DNA from: JBEBGV01 sp040081265
GTDB taxonomy: Bacteria; Acidobacteriota; Vicinamibacteria; Vicinamibacterales; UBA2999
Direction of reading: 5' to 3'
Assembly (NCBI GenBank): GCA_040081265.1
Contig: JBEBGV010000001.1
Span: 1 to 64,000 of the forward strand
Length of the DNA stretch: 64,000 nt
Shown: positions 7,476 to 15,835 of the stretch, one piece after another
Layout: each line of letters opens with the position of its first letter
Numbering within the stretch: position 1 is the first letter of the stretch
The notes under the pieces: model-generated
Told to the model about the DNA's origin: nothing
The model's database searches: none
The model's input: only the letters and a program-made list of their open reading frames with translations
Made by a program: the position numbers and the translations under genes

Positions 7476-7484
7476 CGCCGCGCG
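7440..7484 (-). pseudogene. 3' remnant of an unknown gene (copy 3)
   Basis: Fifteen codons ending RAASVILKAVSVGG-stop, nearly identical in DNA to the end of copy 2 (8121-8213; 41 of 44 bases). It lies against the stop codon of the DUF3768 gene. Confidence 0.6.
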
Positions 7485-7850
7485 TCAGTAATCGGCCGCG
7501 AGCATGATTGTCAGGACCCGCACGGTCTGGCGCGGGTCGCTCGGATCCTCGCTGCCGCAGGTGAGCGTCGGATCGTAGTAGTCGATCTTCCAGAAGATGG
7601 TCTGACCGGCATGATCGAACGATCCGAAATCGCGCTCCTGATGCGGGTCATTGTCGGGCGTGAATGCGTCGAACAATTCGACCTTTTCGCGAATCGCCGA
7701 CTGATCGCCAGGCGGCAGGGCGCAGATGCCAGGCGTCTGAATTAGCCGGCCGGTGATGCCCATCGCCGTTCGGCAGAGATCGTTCAACGCTGCGATCTTG
7801 TTCGTGTCTCGAACTTCCATGATGTCTCTCCGCTGAGGTGTCTTCGCCAT
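7485..7850 (-). CDS. DUF3768 domain protein
   Basis: This 121-residue protein matches DUF3768 over most of its length: KIAALNDLCRTAM at the start, a GICALPPGDQSAIREKVELF block, DNDPHQERDFGSF, FWKIDYYD and a C-terminal TVRVLTIMLAADY. The start ATG at 7850 follows AGGAGG with an 8-base spacer, better than the longer frame. DUF3768 is common on plasmids and ICEs of Proteobacteria and has no proven function. Element C (7880-8061) lies upstream. The gene and element C together are bracketed by two copies of the same gene remnant (7440-7484 and 8121-8213), which suggests they moved or duplicated as a unit. Confidence 0.88.
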   Translation of the reverse strand: MAKTPQRRDIMEVRDTNKIAALNDLCRTAMGITGRLIQTPGICALPPGDQSAIREKVELFDAFTPDNDPHQERDFGSFDHAGQTIFWKIDYYDPTLTCGSEDPSDPRQTVRVLTIMLAADY

Positions 7851-7879
7851 TGCTGGCCTCCTGTGGTTCCGCGACGTGC

Positions 7880-8061
7880 GGTTCCTTCGCCACCAGAGGA
7901 ATCCCACCCGCGGAACCTGGGAGGCGGCGAGCCCGGACGGACCGACGAAGCCCGGCGCCCGTGTCGGTGGCGTGACAGCCTGAACTGAGGCTGGCGCGAG
8001 CCGTCAGGCGTCTACCGACGGCGCCGGGCTGGCCGCGAAAGCGGCGGCGGTCCATCCGGGC
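7880..8061 (-). promoter_or_regulatory. Structured upstream element C (DUF3768 gene)
   Basis: GGTTCCT (7880-7886) faces AGGAATCC (7897-7904); extra GGTTCC and GGAACC copies lie at 7865 and 7912. The branched part has an outer 14-bp stem with one mismatch, GCCCGGACGGACCG (7931-7944) with CGGTCCATCCGGGC (8048-8061). A second stem pairs AGCCCGGCGCC (7949-7959) plus GTCGGT (7963-7968) with 8014-8030. An inner hairpin is CAGCCT (7976-7981)/AGGCTG (7988-7993). The string ACGGACCGACGA is shared with element A. Confidence 0.72.
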
Positions 8062-8120
8062 GAGCGAAGGCGAAGACTCACCGGAGAGACGACGAATGGA
8101 CTGGCCGAACGACCGAATCG

Positions 8121-8213
8121 TTATCCGCCGACGCTGACGGCCTTCAGAATGACTGACGCAGCGCGCTGGATGCGGTCCAACGAACCCGAGAGCGCCTCGC
8201 GGTCGCCACGGTA
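8121..8213 (-). pseudogene. 3' remnant of an unknown gene (copy 2)
   Basis: Thirty codons starting YRGDREALSGSLDRIQRA, then a stop. It is homologous to copy 1 (4861-4989) and shares 44 bp with copy 3 (7440-7484). The upstream part of the gene is missing. Confidence 0.6.
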
Positions 8214-8224
8214 AGCTGTTTGTC

Positions 8225-8350
8225 ATGGCGGGAGAGAGGTACTACTTCGTGTGTTCGGAGAGGATGCTGAATCGCGCCCAGACCAAGGTCGCGAAAGCGG
8301 GTTGGCCGATCACCGTTGTCCTTCTTTCGGAAACTCGACACGCGCCCTAA
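8225..8350 (+). CDS. Possible small ORF or gene fragment
   Basis: Forty-one codons beginning MAGERYYFVCSERMLNRAQ. The composition is protein-like, but there is no family match and it is abutted by the copy-2 remnant, so it may be a broken 3' end. The following 8351-8508 shows no gene; it is the leader of the TPR gene. Confidence 0.25.
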   Translation: MAGERYYFVCSERMLNRAQTKVAKAGWPITVVLLSETRHAP

Positions 8351-8508
8351 CATCAACAATGGAGCCGACGCGGGAACCTGTCTCGCGCAATCATGTCGCC
8401 GCAGGCGCGCAGCGCATTCGGAGCGTTAGCAAGCTGAGGATATCGTCAACAGGTTCGACCGGCGCTTGGCCTCAGACTAAGGAATCGAGACCTGGAAGGT
8501 GAGACTCC

Positions 8509-9258
8509 ATGAAGTCTGAATTCACAATTAGACTTGCCGACCTCGACGTTCCCGTCCCCAAGGGCGAACCTAGGAGCGGCGCCGCCTTCCGAAAGAGTGT
8601 CGTTGAGGCGCTGGAGCGGACCTATCGAGGCTTTCGCAGACTCGGCAAGCTGGAAATATCAGTCGCCGAGGAATCGGTTTCTGTCGCATTGACTACTGAC
8701 GACGGGGTCAATCCGGTAGCCCTAGCTTTGGCCGACCTCAAGGCGGGACGAGTTGATGACGGCGTGTCCCTACTTGAATTCCTTCACGCGAGTGACCCTG
8801 AAGAGCCGGAGGTGCTATTCCTGTTGGGGTCGTGTTTGAGCGACCGCGGCGATCTCCCGCGCGCCGAGGCATACCTTCGCCGTGCCGTCGAACTACAGCC
8901 GAGAAGTGCGGACTGGTTGGTAAACTTTGGCGTTGTACTGAGCAGGACAAACAAGCTTGTTGAAGCCGAGGAAGTTCTGTCCAAGGCTGTCGAATTGGCC
9001 CCAGGCAACCCACACGCGCACAGAAACCTCGGGGCGTGCGTCGCGAGGGCCGGACAAAAGTTCGCAAAGGCGCAAAAGCATCTGGAACAGGCCGTCGCCT
9101 TAGCGCCACGGGATCCGCAGTCCTGGTTCGGACTGGCGCGGCTTTATCAAACTCAAGGTAAGACCGACGCCGCGCGAAGCGCCTGCCAGCGAGTTATGGC
9201 GATTGAACCAAAAGGTCCGCTGGCGAGTCATGCTCAGGCCTTGCTGAAGCAGCTGTGA
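8509..9258 (+). CDS. TPR-repeat protein
   Basis: This 249-residue soluble protein has a mixed N-terminal part (residues 1-70) followed by five tandem tetratricopeptide repeats (about residues 72-245). They are marked by phrases such as LLGSCLSDRGDLPRAEAYLRRA, NFGVVLSRTNKLVEAEEVLS and GLARLYQTQGKTDAARSACQ. TPRs bind peptides and scaffold complexes; no catalytic domain is attached. The ATG at 8509 follows GGAAGGTGAGA. The gene converges on the tail of the BREX operon. TPR proteins are frequent next to defence operons, but a direct link here is only positional. Confidence 0.8.
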   Translation: MKSEFTIRLADLDVPVPKGEPRSGAAFRKSVVEALERTYRGFRRLGKLEISVAEESVSVALTTDDGVNPVALALADLKAGRVDDGVSLLEFLHASDPEEPEVLFLLGSCLSDRGDLPRAEAYLRRAVELQPRSADWLVNFGVVLSRTNKLVEAEEVLSKAVELAPGNPHAHRNLGACVARAGQKFAKAQKHLEQAVALAPRDPQSWFGLARLYQTQGKTDAARSACQRVMAIEPKGPLASHAQALLKQL

Positions 9259-9289
9259 GGAGCTCTCGCCGCCATCGGCCGGAGCGACG

Positions 9290-9646
9290 CTACGAATCTC
9301 TGACTCCCGCGAAAGCGAAGACGCGGGTGGCGTTCGCGTTTAGCGTCGCAGTCATGGCCTCAAGCGTCACGCGACGCGCAGCGGCAAGCCGGGCCATGGT
9401 ATCGATGACGTCACTCGGCTCCGCCATGCGATTGCCGACCATTGTGAACGGCGCATAGGTCTCGGTGAGAAGCCGGTCAGCTGGTAGAGCGCGCACCAGA
9501 GCGAGACCTGCTGCGCTTTCGAGCATACGGTGGTTGACGGAGACGTGTATGTGTTCGCCCTCTGCACTGGCCGGGTCCAGTTCCCGGCCGGTGATGTCGG
9601 CGAGCGTGTACCGCGCCGGGTCATGAGCGCATAGTTCATGCGCCAA
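9290..9646 (-). pseudogene. Truncated TatD-family nuclease
   Basis: The last ~75 residues match the C-terminal third of TatD DNases: a VSVNHRMLESAAG-type strand, then LPADRLLTETYAPFT, then a DTMARLAAARRVTLEAMTATLNANATRVF tail. Two things show decay. The N-terminal metal-binding part (HxH and following ligands) is absent, and the conserved aspartate of ETD is tyrosine (ETY). No ATG is in frame at the left end; the frame opens with TTG and overlaps the helicase gene's stop. It is probably the remnant of an eighth gene in the operon, perhaps a QatD-like TatD protein. Confidence 0.65.
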
Positions 9647-12600
9647 CTCCCGGATGGTCGACGCGCTGCGCGAGCTCCAGATAGCGGCAGAAGGCGTTCG
9701 CCATCCGCATCTGCTCCGGTGTCCGGCATTCCGGCTCGAACAAACGCCGGTTGCCTACGAGGATGCATACGCATCGTGCTCGTGACGTGGCGACGTTCAG
9801 TCGGTGCCTGTTGAAGAGGAACTCCATGCCGTGTGGTGCCTCCTCCGGGCTCGACGTCGTCATGGAGTAGATAACGACCGGCGCTTCTTGACCCTGGAAC
9901 CTGTCGACGGTCCCAACTCGCGCTCCTGGGAGGCGCCCGGCGATCTCCGAGACCTGCGCGTTGTAGGGGGCGACGATTAGGATTTCGTCGAGCGATACCG
10001 GCCTCTCTTCCCCGTGCCGGTTCGTCCACGTGGCATGCTGCGCGATGATGCTCTTCACGATGTCGGCGATGCGCTCCGCTTCCTCCGGCGAGCTGTTCTG
10101 GTTCCCGTCATGCGGCACCGGAACATAGAAGAGCCCACAGCCGGCGAAGGGCGTTGAGCCGGAGAGCCCTTGTGCGGACAGACTAGAGTGTGCCGCGAGC
10201 TTGTTCTCGTAGAACAGCTCGGAAGTGAAGCGACAGATGGACGGGTGAAGACGCCATGTCTCGCCCAGGAACAGGCCGCGCTCCTCAGGGATCGTTTCGT
10301 GACCCTCGAGCAGGTACTCGAGGGCCGACAGCCCCGAGCCTTCTGGATGAGAAGCCTTCTGCGGCTGCTCGAGTTGCTGCGGATCTCCGAGTAGAACAAG
10401 ATTCCTGGTCGACTGGGCGCAGGCAAGCACGTTCGCCAACGACATTTGACCGGCCTCATCGACGACCAGAACGTCCACCGCCTCGGCGACGTCCTCCTTC
10501 GCCCATACCCAGGCTGTGCCTCCGACGACGTCGTACTCGCGGGTCAAGATCTTCGCGACCGCCTTCCCGGCATCGGTCTCCTCTTCGATTCCGGTGATGG
10601 GGTTCTTGGATTTCTCGCTCACACGGTGCATACAGCGAACGTGAACATTCTCCTCGCCAGCAGCTCGGACAACCTCGTCCAAGAGGTTTCGAATCACCTT
10701 GTGGCTGACCGCCGTGACGCCCACCTTCTTTCCCGCACGTACGAGGTCGACAACCATTCGGGCGCCAGTGAACGTCTTCCCCGCGCCGGGAGGGCCTTGA
10801 ATGGCAAGTACGCCGCGATCAAGTGCGACGGCGACTCGGCGAGCGCTGGCCACCGTCAACTCTCCGGGAAGCCGCAATGCATTCCCTGGAGTGAGCCGCG
10901 GGTTGAGGCGAAGCAGCAGATCGCGCGCGGCTCTGAAGGGTCCCGATCCGTCTAGGCCATGATCGCGCACGAACTCTGCGAGTCGCAGTAGGGCGCTGAC
11001 CGCGTCGGGATTGCTCACCCGGTCATGCTTGAACAGCGCCTTGGGATGATGGTTCGCGCGGGCCGCCCCCTTGCGCAGGTCGATCGTTCGATGCTCGAGG
11101 TCAATGGCCTCGACCTTCGCGACCGCCGAAGGTTTCTCTGAGCCTGGTTCGAAGCCCTCATCATGCTCTTCAAAGTCGGTGTCCTGTGGCGGGAAGTGGT
11201 AGCGATCGACCGCGACGCCGCGCTTCGTTGTCCCTAGACGGGTTTCGAATTTGAGGCCCGCCAGGCCCGCCCTCTCGTCCAGGAGTTCGTCCTCGGCCAT
11301 GTCGTTCAGCCGGAAGAACTCCCACCAGTCGACCTTGTCCTCGCGTCGATGCCATTCAAGCAGCTGACCGAGCACCCACTGCGCCTGCTGCACGCGATTT
11401 CGCTGCATGGGCAAGGGCGCCATGAGCGCCTCTGACACCGCGCGAATACGCGACAGGCGATCGTCGAGCCTTTGACTCGACTTCAACTCCGGCGGTGAAG
11501 GGCGCGGAAGTGGCTCGCCTCGCCGTGCCTCCTCTTCTGCTCGTAGCCGCTCCAACCAATCGCGCAAACCGAGCGCAGAGATGCAGTCATCACGGTTGTA
11601 CGCGCCGACGGCGTCGCGAATGTCTTGAGAGAGCGAGGCAGAATCCTTCTTCGCGATCGCGTACTCGACCGCTCGCAGACGTCGAGATGCGCGCTGCAGA
11701 TCGACTTCGCGCACGAGCCCATAGAACGGCTCGAGTCTCTTGATGGAGTAGCTGTCGACTCCGGCACGCAGCGCCATGCGCACGATTCGGTAGAGATCGA
11801 CGAAGACCTCGGCACGCAATAGGTCGTCCAGCTCGTCGGCCTTCGTTGCGTACCTTCCCATGAGCCGCTTCATCGCAGTCGGCTCGTATGGCGCGTAGTG
11901 ATAGACGTGCATGCCAGGATCGCGGGCGCGACGTTCGATGATGAAGTCGATGAGCCTTTCGAATGCCGCCTTCTCTTCGGCCGGTGACACCGCCCAGATC
12001 GCCTCGTAGTCGACGCGACCGCTCGCATCGTGGTACGCGTATCCGAAGAGGTAGTCGAACCCGCCGTGCTCAGCCTGCCGATCCCCTTCGAGGTCGAGGA
12101 ATATATCAAGCGCCGACGGTACAGGCAGCGCGCCAAGCCCGTGCGCGGGCTCGGCAGGAAGCAGCTCGTATCTCGGCTTGCGGGTCACGCGTGCCTCGAA
12201 CTGGAGTCTCGCCTGTTCACGCAGTCGCTCAAGAGCTGCGACGCTGCCGCGACTCGGCCTGCGTGCGAAGGGCAATGGCATCTGGGCGAGGCCTGCGAGC
12301 GTCGTCACTCCCCAGGCGGCCAGTTCATTCCGATGCCCCTTCCGGATCCCGGCCACGCGCGAGACGTGGTCGTCCTTGGTCCAACGCGACTCGCAGACCG
12401 AATACCAGTTGCAGATGTCACAGTGCGCGACGGGGTCCGGATACGGCTTCGCCGCCTGGACCGAATCGGCGAGAGGTTTCTGCAGCTCCGCTTCGAATTC
12501 CCTGCGAACGAACCGGAAGTAGGCGCGGAACTCATCGAAGCGGTAGCACTCGGGCTCGAAGTCTCGCTCGGGGACGACGACCCGCAGGACAGCAGGTGAC

Positions 12601-13076
12601 GTGCCTTGCAGCTCCGCGAGGAGCTCAGCGTACAGACAGAGCTGCATCAGCGTCGCGCCACGCGTCTCCTTCGCAAGCTTCGTCTCGACTGGTTCGTAAT
12701 GCCATTCGCCCAGTTGACTCGCGCCTTCCACGCGCAGAAGGACGTCCGCCCATCCGGCCCACGATCCGTGCTCGAGCCGGGCTTGAACGATCACGTCGAC
12801 GCCTTCGCGCATCGCTCGTCGGGTCTCTTCGAATGCCCAAGAGCTCTCCCTTTTGATGTCCACGACTGTTTTGCCCGAAGCGGCAAGGCTTTGGACGTAT
12901 GCGCGTTCGTGGTCGAGACCTCGCTGCCTGAGGATTTCGACCATGGGATCATCGAAGAATGGCCGCTTCGCGAGACGGTGTCCCGCGAGTCGGTCAAGGG
13001 CGGTTAGGTGGCGGCACCCGATGAAGTTCGTCAGGTCCGTCGCGTAACAGATTTGCTTGTCTCCCCGAACCTGCAT
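9636..13076 (-). CDS. RecB-like nuclease / RNase H-like / SF1 helicase fusion (TM0106 family)
   Basis: This 1146-residue protein has three modules. Residues 1-235 are a RecB/Cas4-type PD-(D/E)XK nuclease: D111, E131-x-K133, Q145 and Y149 form the catalytic set, and C21 with C219, C222 and C228 can hold an iron-sulfur cluster. Residues 320-510 are an RNase H-like fold (DLE at 328-330, RDDC at 495-498), as in TM0106/YprB proteins. Residues 750-1125 are a Dna2/Upf1-type superfamily 1 helicase with GPPGAGKT (761-768), VVDEA (871-875), GDPQQ, DRFQGQE and the final NVATSRAR. The start is 27 bp after brxA, so it is the seventh gene of the BREX operon. It probably degrades or processes DNA with ATP-driven unwinding. 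It is not one of the six standard type 3 BREX genes. Confidence 0.88.
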   Translation of the reverse strand: MQVRGDKQICYATDLTNFIGCRHLTALDRLAGHRLAKRPFFDDPMVEILRQRGLDHERAYVQSLAASGKTVVDIKRESSWAFEETRRAMREGVDVIVQARLEHGSWAGWADVLLRVEGASQLGEWHYEPVETKLAKETRGATLMQLCLYAELLAELQGTSPAVLRVVVPERDFEPECYRFDEFRAYFRFVRREFEAELQKPLADSVQAAKPYPDPVAHCDICNWYSVCESRWTKDDHVSRVAGIRKGHRNELAAWGVTTLAGLAQMPLPFARRPSRGSVAALERLREQARLQFEARVTRKPRYELLPAEPAHGLGALPVPSALDIFLDLEGDRQAEHGGFDYLFGYAYHDASGRVDYEAIWAVSPAEEKAAFERLIDFIIERRARDPGMHVYHYAPYEPTAMKRLMGRYATKADELDDLLRAEVFVDLYRIVRMALRAGVDSYSIKRLEPFYGLVREVDLQRASRRLRAVEYAIAKKDSASLSQDIRDAVGAYNRDDCISALGLRDWLERLRAEEEARRGEPLPRPSPPELKSSQRLDDRLSRIRAVSEALMAPLPMQRNRVQQAQWVLGQLLEWHRREDKVDWWEFFRLNDMAEDELLDERAGLAGLKFETRLGTTKRGVAVDRYHFPPQDTDFEEHDEGFEPGSEKPSAVAKVEAIDLEHRTIDLRKGAARANHHPKALFKHDRVSNPDAVSALLRLAEFVRDHGLDGSGPFRAARDLLLRLNPRLTPGNALRLPGELTVASARRVAVALDRGVLAIQGPPGAGKTFTGARMVVDLVRAGKKVGVTAVSHKVIRNLLDEVVRAAGEENVHVRCMHRVSEKSKNPITGIEEETDAGKAVAKILTREYDVVGGTAWVWAKEDVAEAVDVLVVDEAGQMSLANVLACAQSTRNLVLLGDPQQLEQPQKASHPEGSGLSALEYLLEGHETIPEERGLFLGETWRLHPSICRFTSELFYENKLAAHSSLSAQGLSGSTPFAGCGLFYVPVPHDGNQNSSPEEAERIADIVKSIIAQHATWTNRHGEERPVSLDEILIVAPYNAQVSEIAGRLPGARVGTVDRFQGQEAPVVIYSMTTSSPEEAPHGMEFLFNRHRLNVATSRARCVCILVGNRRLFEPECRTPEQMRMANAFCRYLELAQRVDHPGVGA

Positions 13077-13103
13077 TCGCCGCTCACTCGTTCTTCATGA
13101 CCA

Positions 13104-13871
13104 TCACAGCAAAGGGAGTTGGCGTTGACCCTTGGGCGTCGGCTTCTCGCGCTGCCGAAGTGCAACCACGTCCTCATCTGCGCCCTGACGGTGTACGACA
13201 AGTCGAGGAGCCCGGCGGAGCTCATGCCCCGTAACGCGCAACTCGAATGGAAAGAGCTGAGGGTTGGTGCGGGCCTTTACCACGGACTGGGAATCGGCAT
13301 CTCCCGCGACGAGCAGGGCCTCTACAACCCAAGCAGCGAGGGATCCACCAGCCTCCAGCCTACGTCCCACCGCGTACGTGCCTGGCTGTGCGGTCTCCTT
13401 CAGAACGCCCCAGTCAATCCAGCTGCGAATGATTCGCTGAGCAGCGCGCTCCGTGGTTGAACGCTGTCCCCATCGCTCCGCGAGCCGACGCTGAAGCTGT
13501 GCTAACGACACGCTGTCCTGCAGCGCGAGGAGGCGCCCGCTCGCGTCCGCGACGTCACGGAAGAACGGATACGTTGCGAGCCCGAGTCCCCAGTGCAAAC
13601 CAACGCGCTCGACAGGATCGACCTCCGACAGCAGCTTCGCGGCTGCATCCCGCAGTGACACCGCTGTCTCCGGGACGTCGACCCAGAGATGAAACATCAC
13701 TGTGAGCGTCTTGCCGCGAGCATCGTCTCCGGGATACTCCCGGCGCAGCAGGCGGTGACCGAACCTCCGAATATCGGCAATCTTGGTTCCCGCAGCCTGC
13801 TTTGCAGCAACGGCGTCGAGCCATTCGCAGCGTACCCGGCGGTCAAAGCCTATGGCAGCGGATCGCCTCAT
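13104..13871 (-). CDS. brxA: BrxA-like protein of type 3 BREX
   Basis: This is a 255-residue protein from the ATG at 13871, which overlaps the pglZ stop (ATGA). It is mostly helical and basic: EWLDAVAAKQAAGTKIADIRRF near the start, LHWGLGLATYPFFRDVADASGRL in the middle, then a winged-helix-like part (RAAQRIIRSWIDWGVLKET) and a basic C-terminus. In the type 3 BREX gene order (brxF-brxC-pglXI-brxHII-pglZ-brxA) this position is brxA. Known BrxA proteins are small DNA-binding helical proteins needed for or aiding defence. The family call rests on position, size and fold-like features. A longer frame to 14234 exists but only shadows pglZ. Confidence 0.8.
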   Translation of the reverse strand: MRRSAAIGFDRRVRCEWLDAVAAKQAAGTKIADIRRFGHRLLRREYPGDDARGKTLTVMFHLWVDVPETAVSLRDAAAKLLSEVDPVERVGLHWGLGLATYPFFRDVADASGRLLALQDSVSLAQLQRRLAERWGQRSTTERAAQRIIRSWIDWGVLKETAQPGTYAVGRRLEAGGSLAAWVVEALLVAGDADSQSVVKARTNPQLFPFELRVTGHELRRAPRLVVHRQGADEDVVALRQREKPTPKGQRQLPLL

Positions 13872-15835
13872 TCTCGCCAGAACCTCACGAAGGGCACGAC
13901 TGCCTCTTCGAGCGAGATCCCCCCGTGCGCGACCAGTCTTTCGCCCTTGAAGACGAAGGCATGGCGTCCGCTGGCCAGCAAGACCTTCGTTTCCTGAGGA
14001 AGGCCCGCACCATGCCAGATGATCGCGTCGGGACATTCCTTGTGCGCCTGCTCGCGAAAAAGGTCGCTGTCGTAGGTTCGCGCGCGCTCCCCGCGCGACT
14101 CCACAAGAGAACCTTCCCAGAGCTTTCCTCGACCGGTTGCCTCGATGTTTCCGTGATCGGAGGTCAGGTAGACGGCGAAGCCGGCGCTTTGCAGACGCTC
14201 GATAGTGCGCGCCAAGTAGCCGTGTTCGGCCCAAAGCTTGACGCTCTGGTGCATACCAAGGGTGCCGAGCATCATGCCGTGCATGATGTCGTCGACCGTG
14301 TTGATCACTAGCCCCAGCACCTGCATCTTCGGGTGCTCGATCAGATCGTCGATCTCAGGTCCACCAACGGCACCCAGGCCCCGCCGATAGCCGATCGCAA
14401 CCGACGGCACGTCCGCGTCTTCCCAGACGCGTCGCCAGTGCTTCTCCTCCTTGGCAGTCGTTCCAATCGAGTCTGCAAACAGAAGTGGAATCTCGCCGGC
14501 GAAGATCGTCTGGCGGGAGACGGCGGTCATGGTCGGCACCCACGCGTACACGCTCGACTCGTCCATGCGCAGGCTCGGAGATGCGGCGGCGAGCGCATCA
14601 CGAATGACGAGCCATTGATCGATGGCGAGACCATCTACTACCAGGAGCGCCAGACGCTGTTCTGCGGCCGCCGCACGCCGCCCTGCCAAGTAGCGAGCGA
14701 CGTGGTGGAGCATGACAGGGCGCCCGTCGCGCTCGACAAGATTCGCGAGGCTACCGAAACGCGAGATCATCCACGAACTAAATCTGGCTTCAAGGGATTC
14801 GTGCAGCGCGTCGACCTGCGACGCGAGCGTGGTCTCCAACGACGTGCCGAGCTGAGCCTTGAGGACCAGGACTTCAGCCCAACGCCAGGCGAACTGCTGC
14901 CAGTCCTTGTACGGCGCGTCGGCCGCGGGAGAGTCCCTTGTGATGCGCTCGAGCAACGCCGCAAGTCGCCGATGCGCGCTTCCAATGGCATCGACCACCA
15001 CACCGACTTTCGCCCACTCCGGCAGCTTCTCGGCGTTCTCAAACGGCACCGGTCGGAGCGCGCCGTCAAGGAAGAGCGTGTCAACGTGGGCGCGGACCTC
15101 GTGAAACGGAACGTCCGCCGACGACGACGGCTGGGACGTATCGCCGCGGCTGAGACGCGCGACAAATGCAGGCCAGTGATCCTGCAGCCAGTGCAGGAAG
15201 GCATCGCGCTCGGGAACCACCTTCTCGAGAGGCCAACCTGACAGAACGACGTTCGCTCGCAGCAGCTGCACGACGTGCTCGTCGAGCTGCGCCGGGAACC
15301 TGTCGCCCTTCGCGTGCTTCTCGCAAAGAAGCCGAAGGGCATCGGCGGGTGTCTTTACGAGCTCCGGGGCACAGCTAAAGACGGTTCGTAGAACGAAGGA
15401 CTTCGTGCTCCGGTCCCCGAGCTCGCCGCCGTCATAAGAAGCGTAGGCGTTGTGAAGGGCATCGAGCAGAGAGCGATCGAGCGCCTGAACCACAGGGTTC
15501 GAGAGCTTGGGGAATATGTGCGCGAGTCGAAACGTTGGTAGCCGTCTCCCTGCTCGTAGCAGGTCAAACGGAAGACTCCGAAGATCGTCCTCCTCCGCTC
15601 GCAGTACGACGACCAGCTCGGTGTCCTCGCCACGATCCCACCGCTGGCGGTATTGCGATTCGTAGGCAAAGCGGAACGCGACCGGATCGTCGAAGGGGAT
15701 TACCTCGAAGCCGCGTGCACGAATCGCATTCAGAATTCCTTCCTCGATCAGCAGGCCGTCGGGATCGGCGACGAGCGTGAGCCGGGACGTCTGCGGCGCG
15801 AAGTGCTGCAGGACATGATCGCGCCAGCCGCTCAT
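13868..15835 (-). CDS. pglZ: PglZ phosphatase-domain protein of BREX
   Basis: This 655-residue protein belongs to the PglZ family, the core BREX protein with an alkaline-phosphatase-superfamily fold. The C-terminal PglZ domain shows LLVVDGLAIDQWLVIRD (metal-binding aspartate, about residue 415), ETIF/SRQTIFAGEIP and YLTSDHGNIEATG (SDHG metal site, about residue 570), followed by a beta-rich end. The N-terminal half (VADPDGLLIEEGIL) is also typical. Its start ATG overlaps the brxHII stop by four bases, and its stop overlaps the brxA start, so translation is coupled across the operon. Known BREX work shows PglZ is essential for both methylation and phage exclusion; its exact substrate is unsettled. 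Confidence 0.93.
   Translation of the reverse strand: MSGWRDHVLQHFAPQTSRLTLVADPDGLLIEEGILNAIRARGFEVIPFDDPVAFRFAYESQYRQRWDRGEDTELVVVLRAEEDDLRSLPFDLLRAGRRLPTFRLAHIFPKLSNPVVQALDRSLLDALHNAYASYDGGELGDRSTKSFVLRTVFSCAPELVKTPADALRLLCEKHAKGDRFPAQLDEHVVQLLRANVVLSGWPLEKVVPERDAFLHWLQDHWPAFVARLSRGDTSQPSSSADVPFHEVRAHVDTLFLDGALRPVPFENAEKLPEWAKVGVVVDAIGSAHRRLAALLERITRDSPAADAPYKDWQQFAWRWAEVLVLKAQLGTSLETTLASQVDALHESLEARFSSWMISRFGSLANLVERDGRPVMLHHVARYLAGRRAAAAEQRLALLVVDGLAIDQWLVIRDALAAASPSLRMDESSVYAWVPTMTAVSRQTIFAGEIPLLFADSIGTTAKEEKHWRRVWEDADVPSVAIGYRRGLGAVGGPEIDDLIEHPKMQVLGLVINTVDDIMHGMMLGTLGMHQSVKLWAEHGYLARTIERLQSAGFAVYLTSDHGNIEATGRGKLWEGSLVESRGERARTYDSDLFREQAHKECPDAIIWHGAGLPQETKVLLASGRHAFVFKGERLVAHGGISLEEAVVPFVRFWRE

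Noticed and set aside
9367..10029. 220-residue frame overlapping the helicase C-terminus
   Set aside because: Arg/Pro/Ser-rich shadow of the helicase and TatD remnant frames.
13872..14234. N-terminal extension of brxA
   Set aside because: It only shadows the pglZ coding frame; the ATG at 13871 overlapping the pglZ stop is the natural start.
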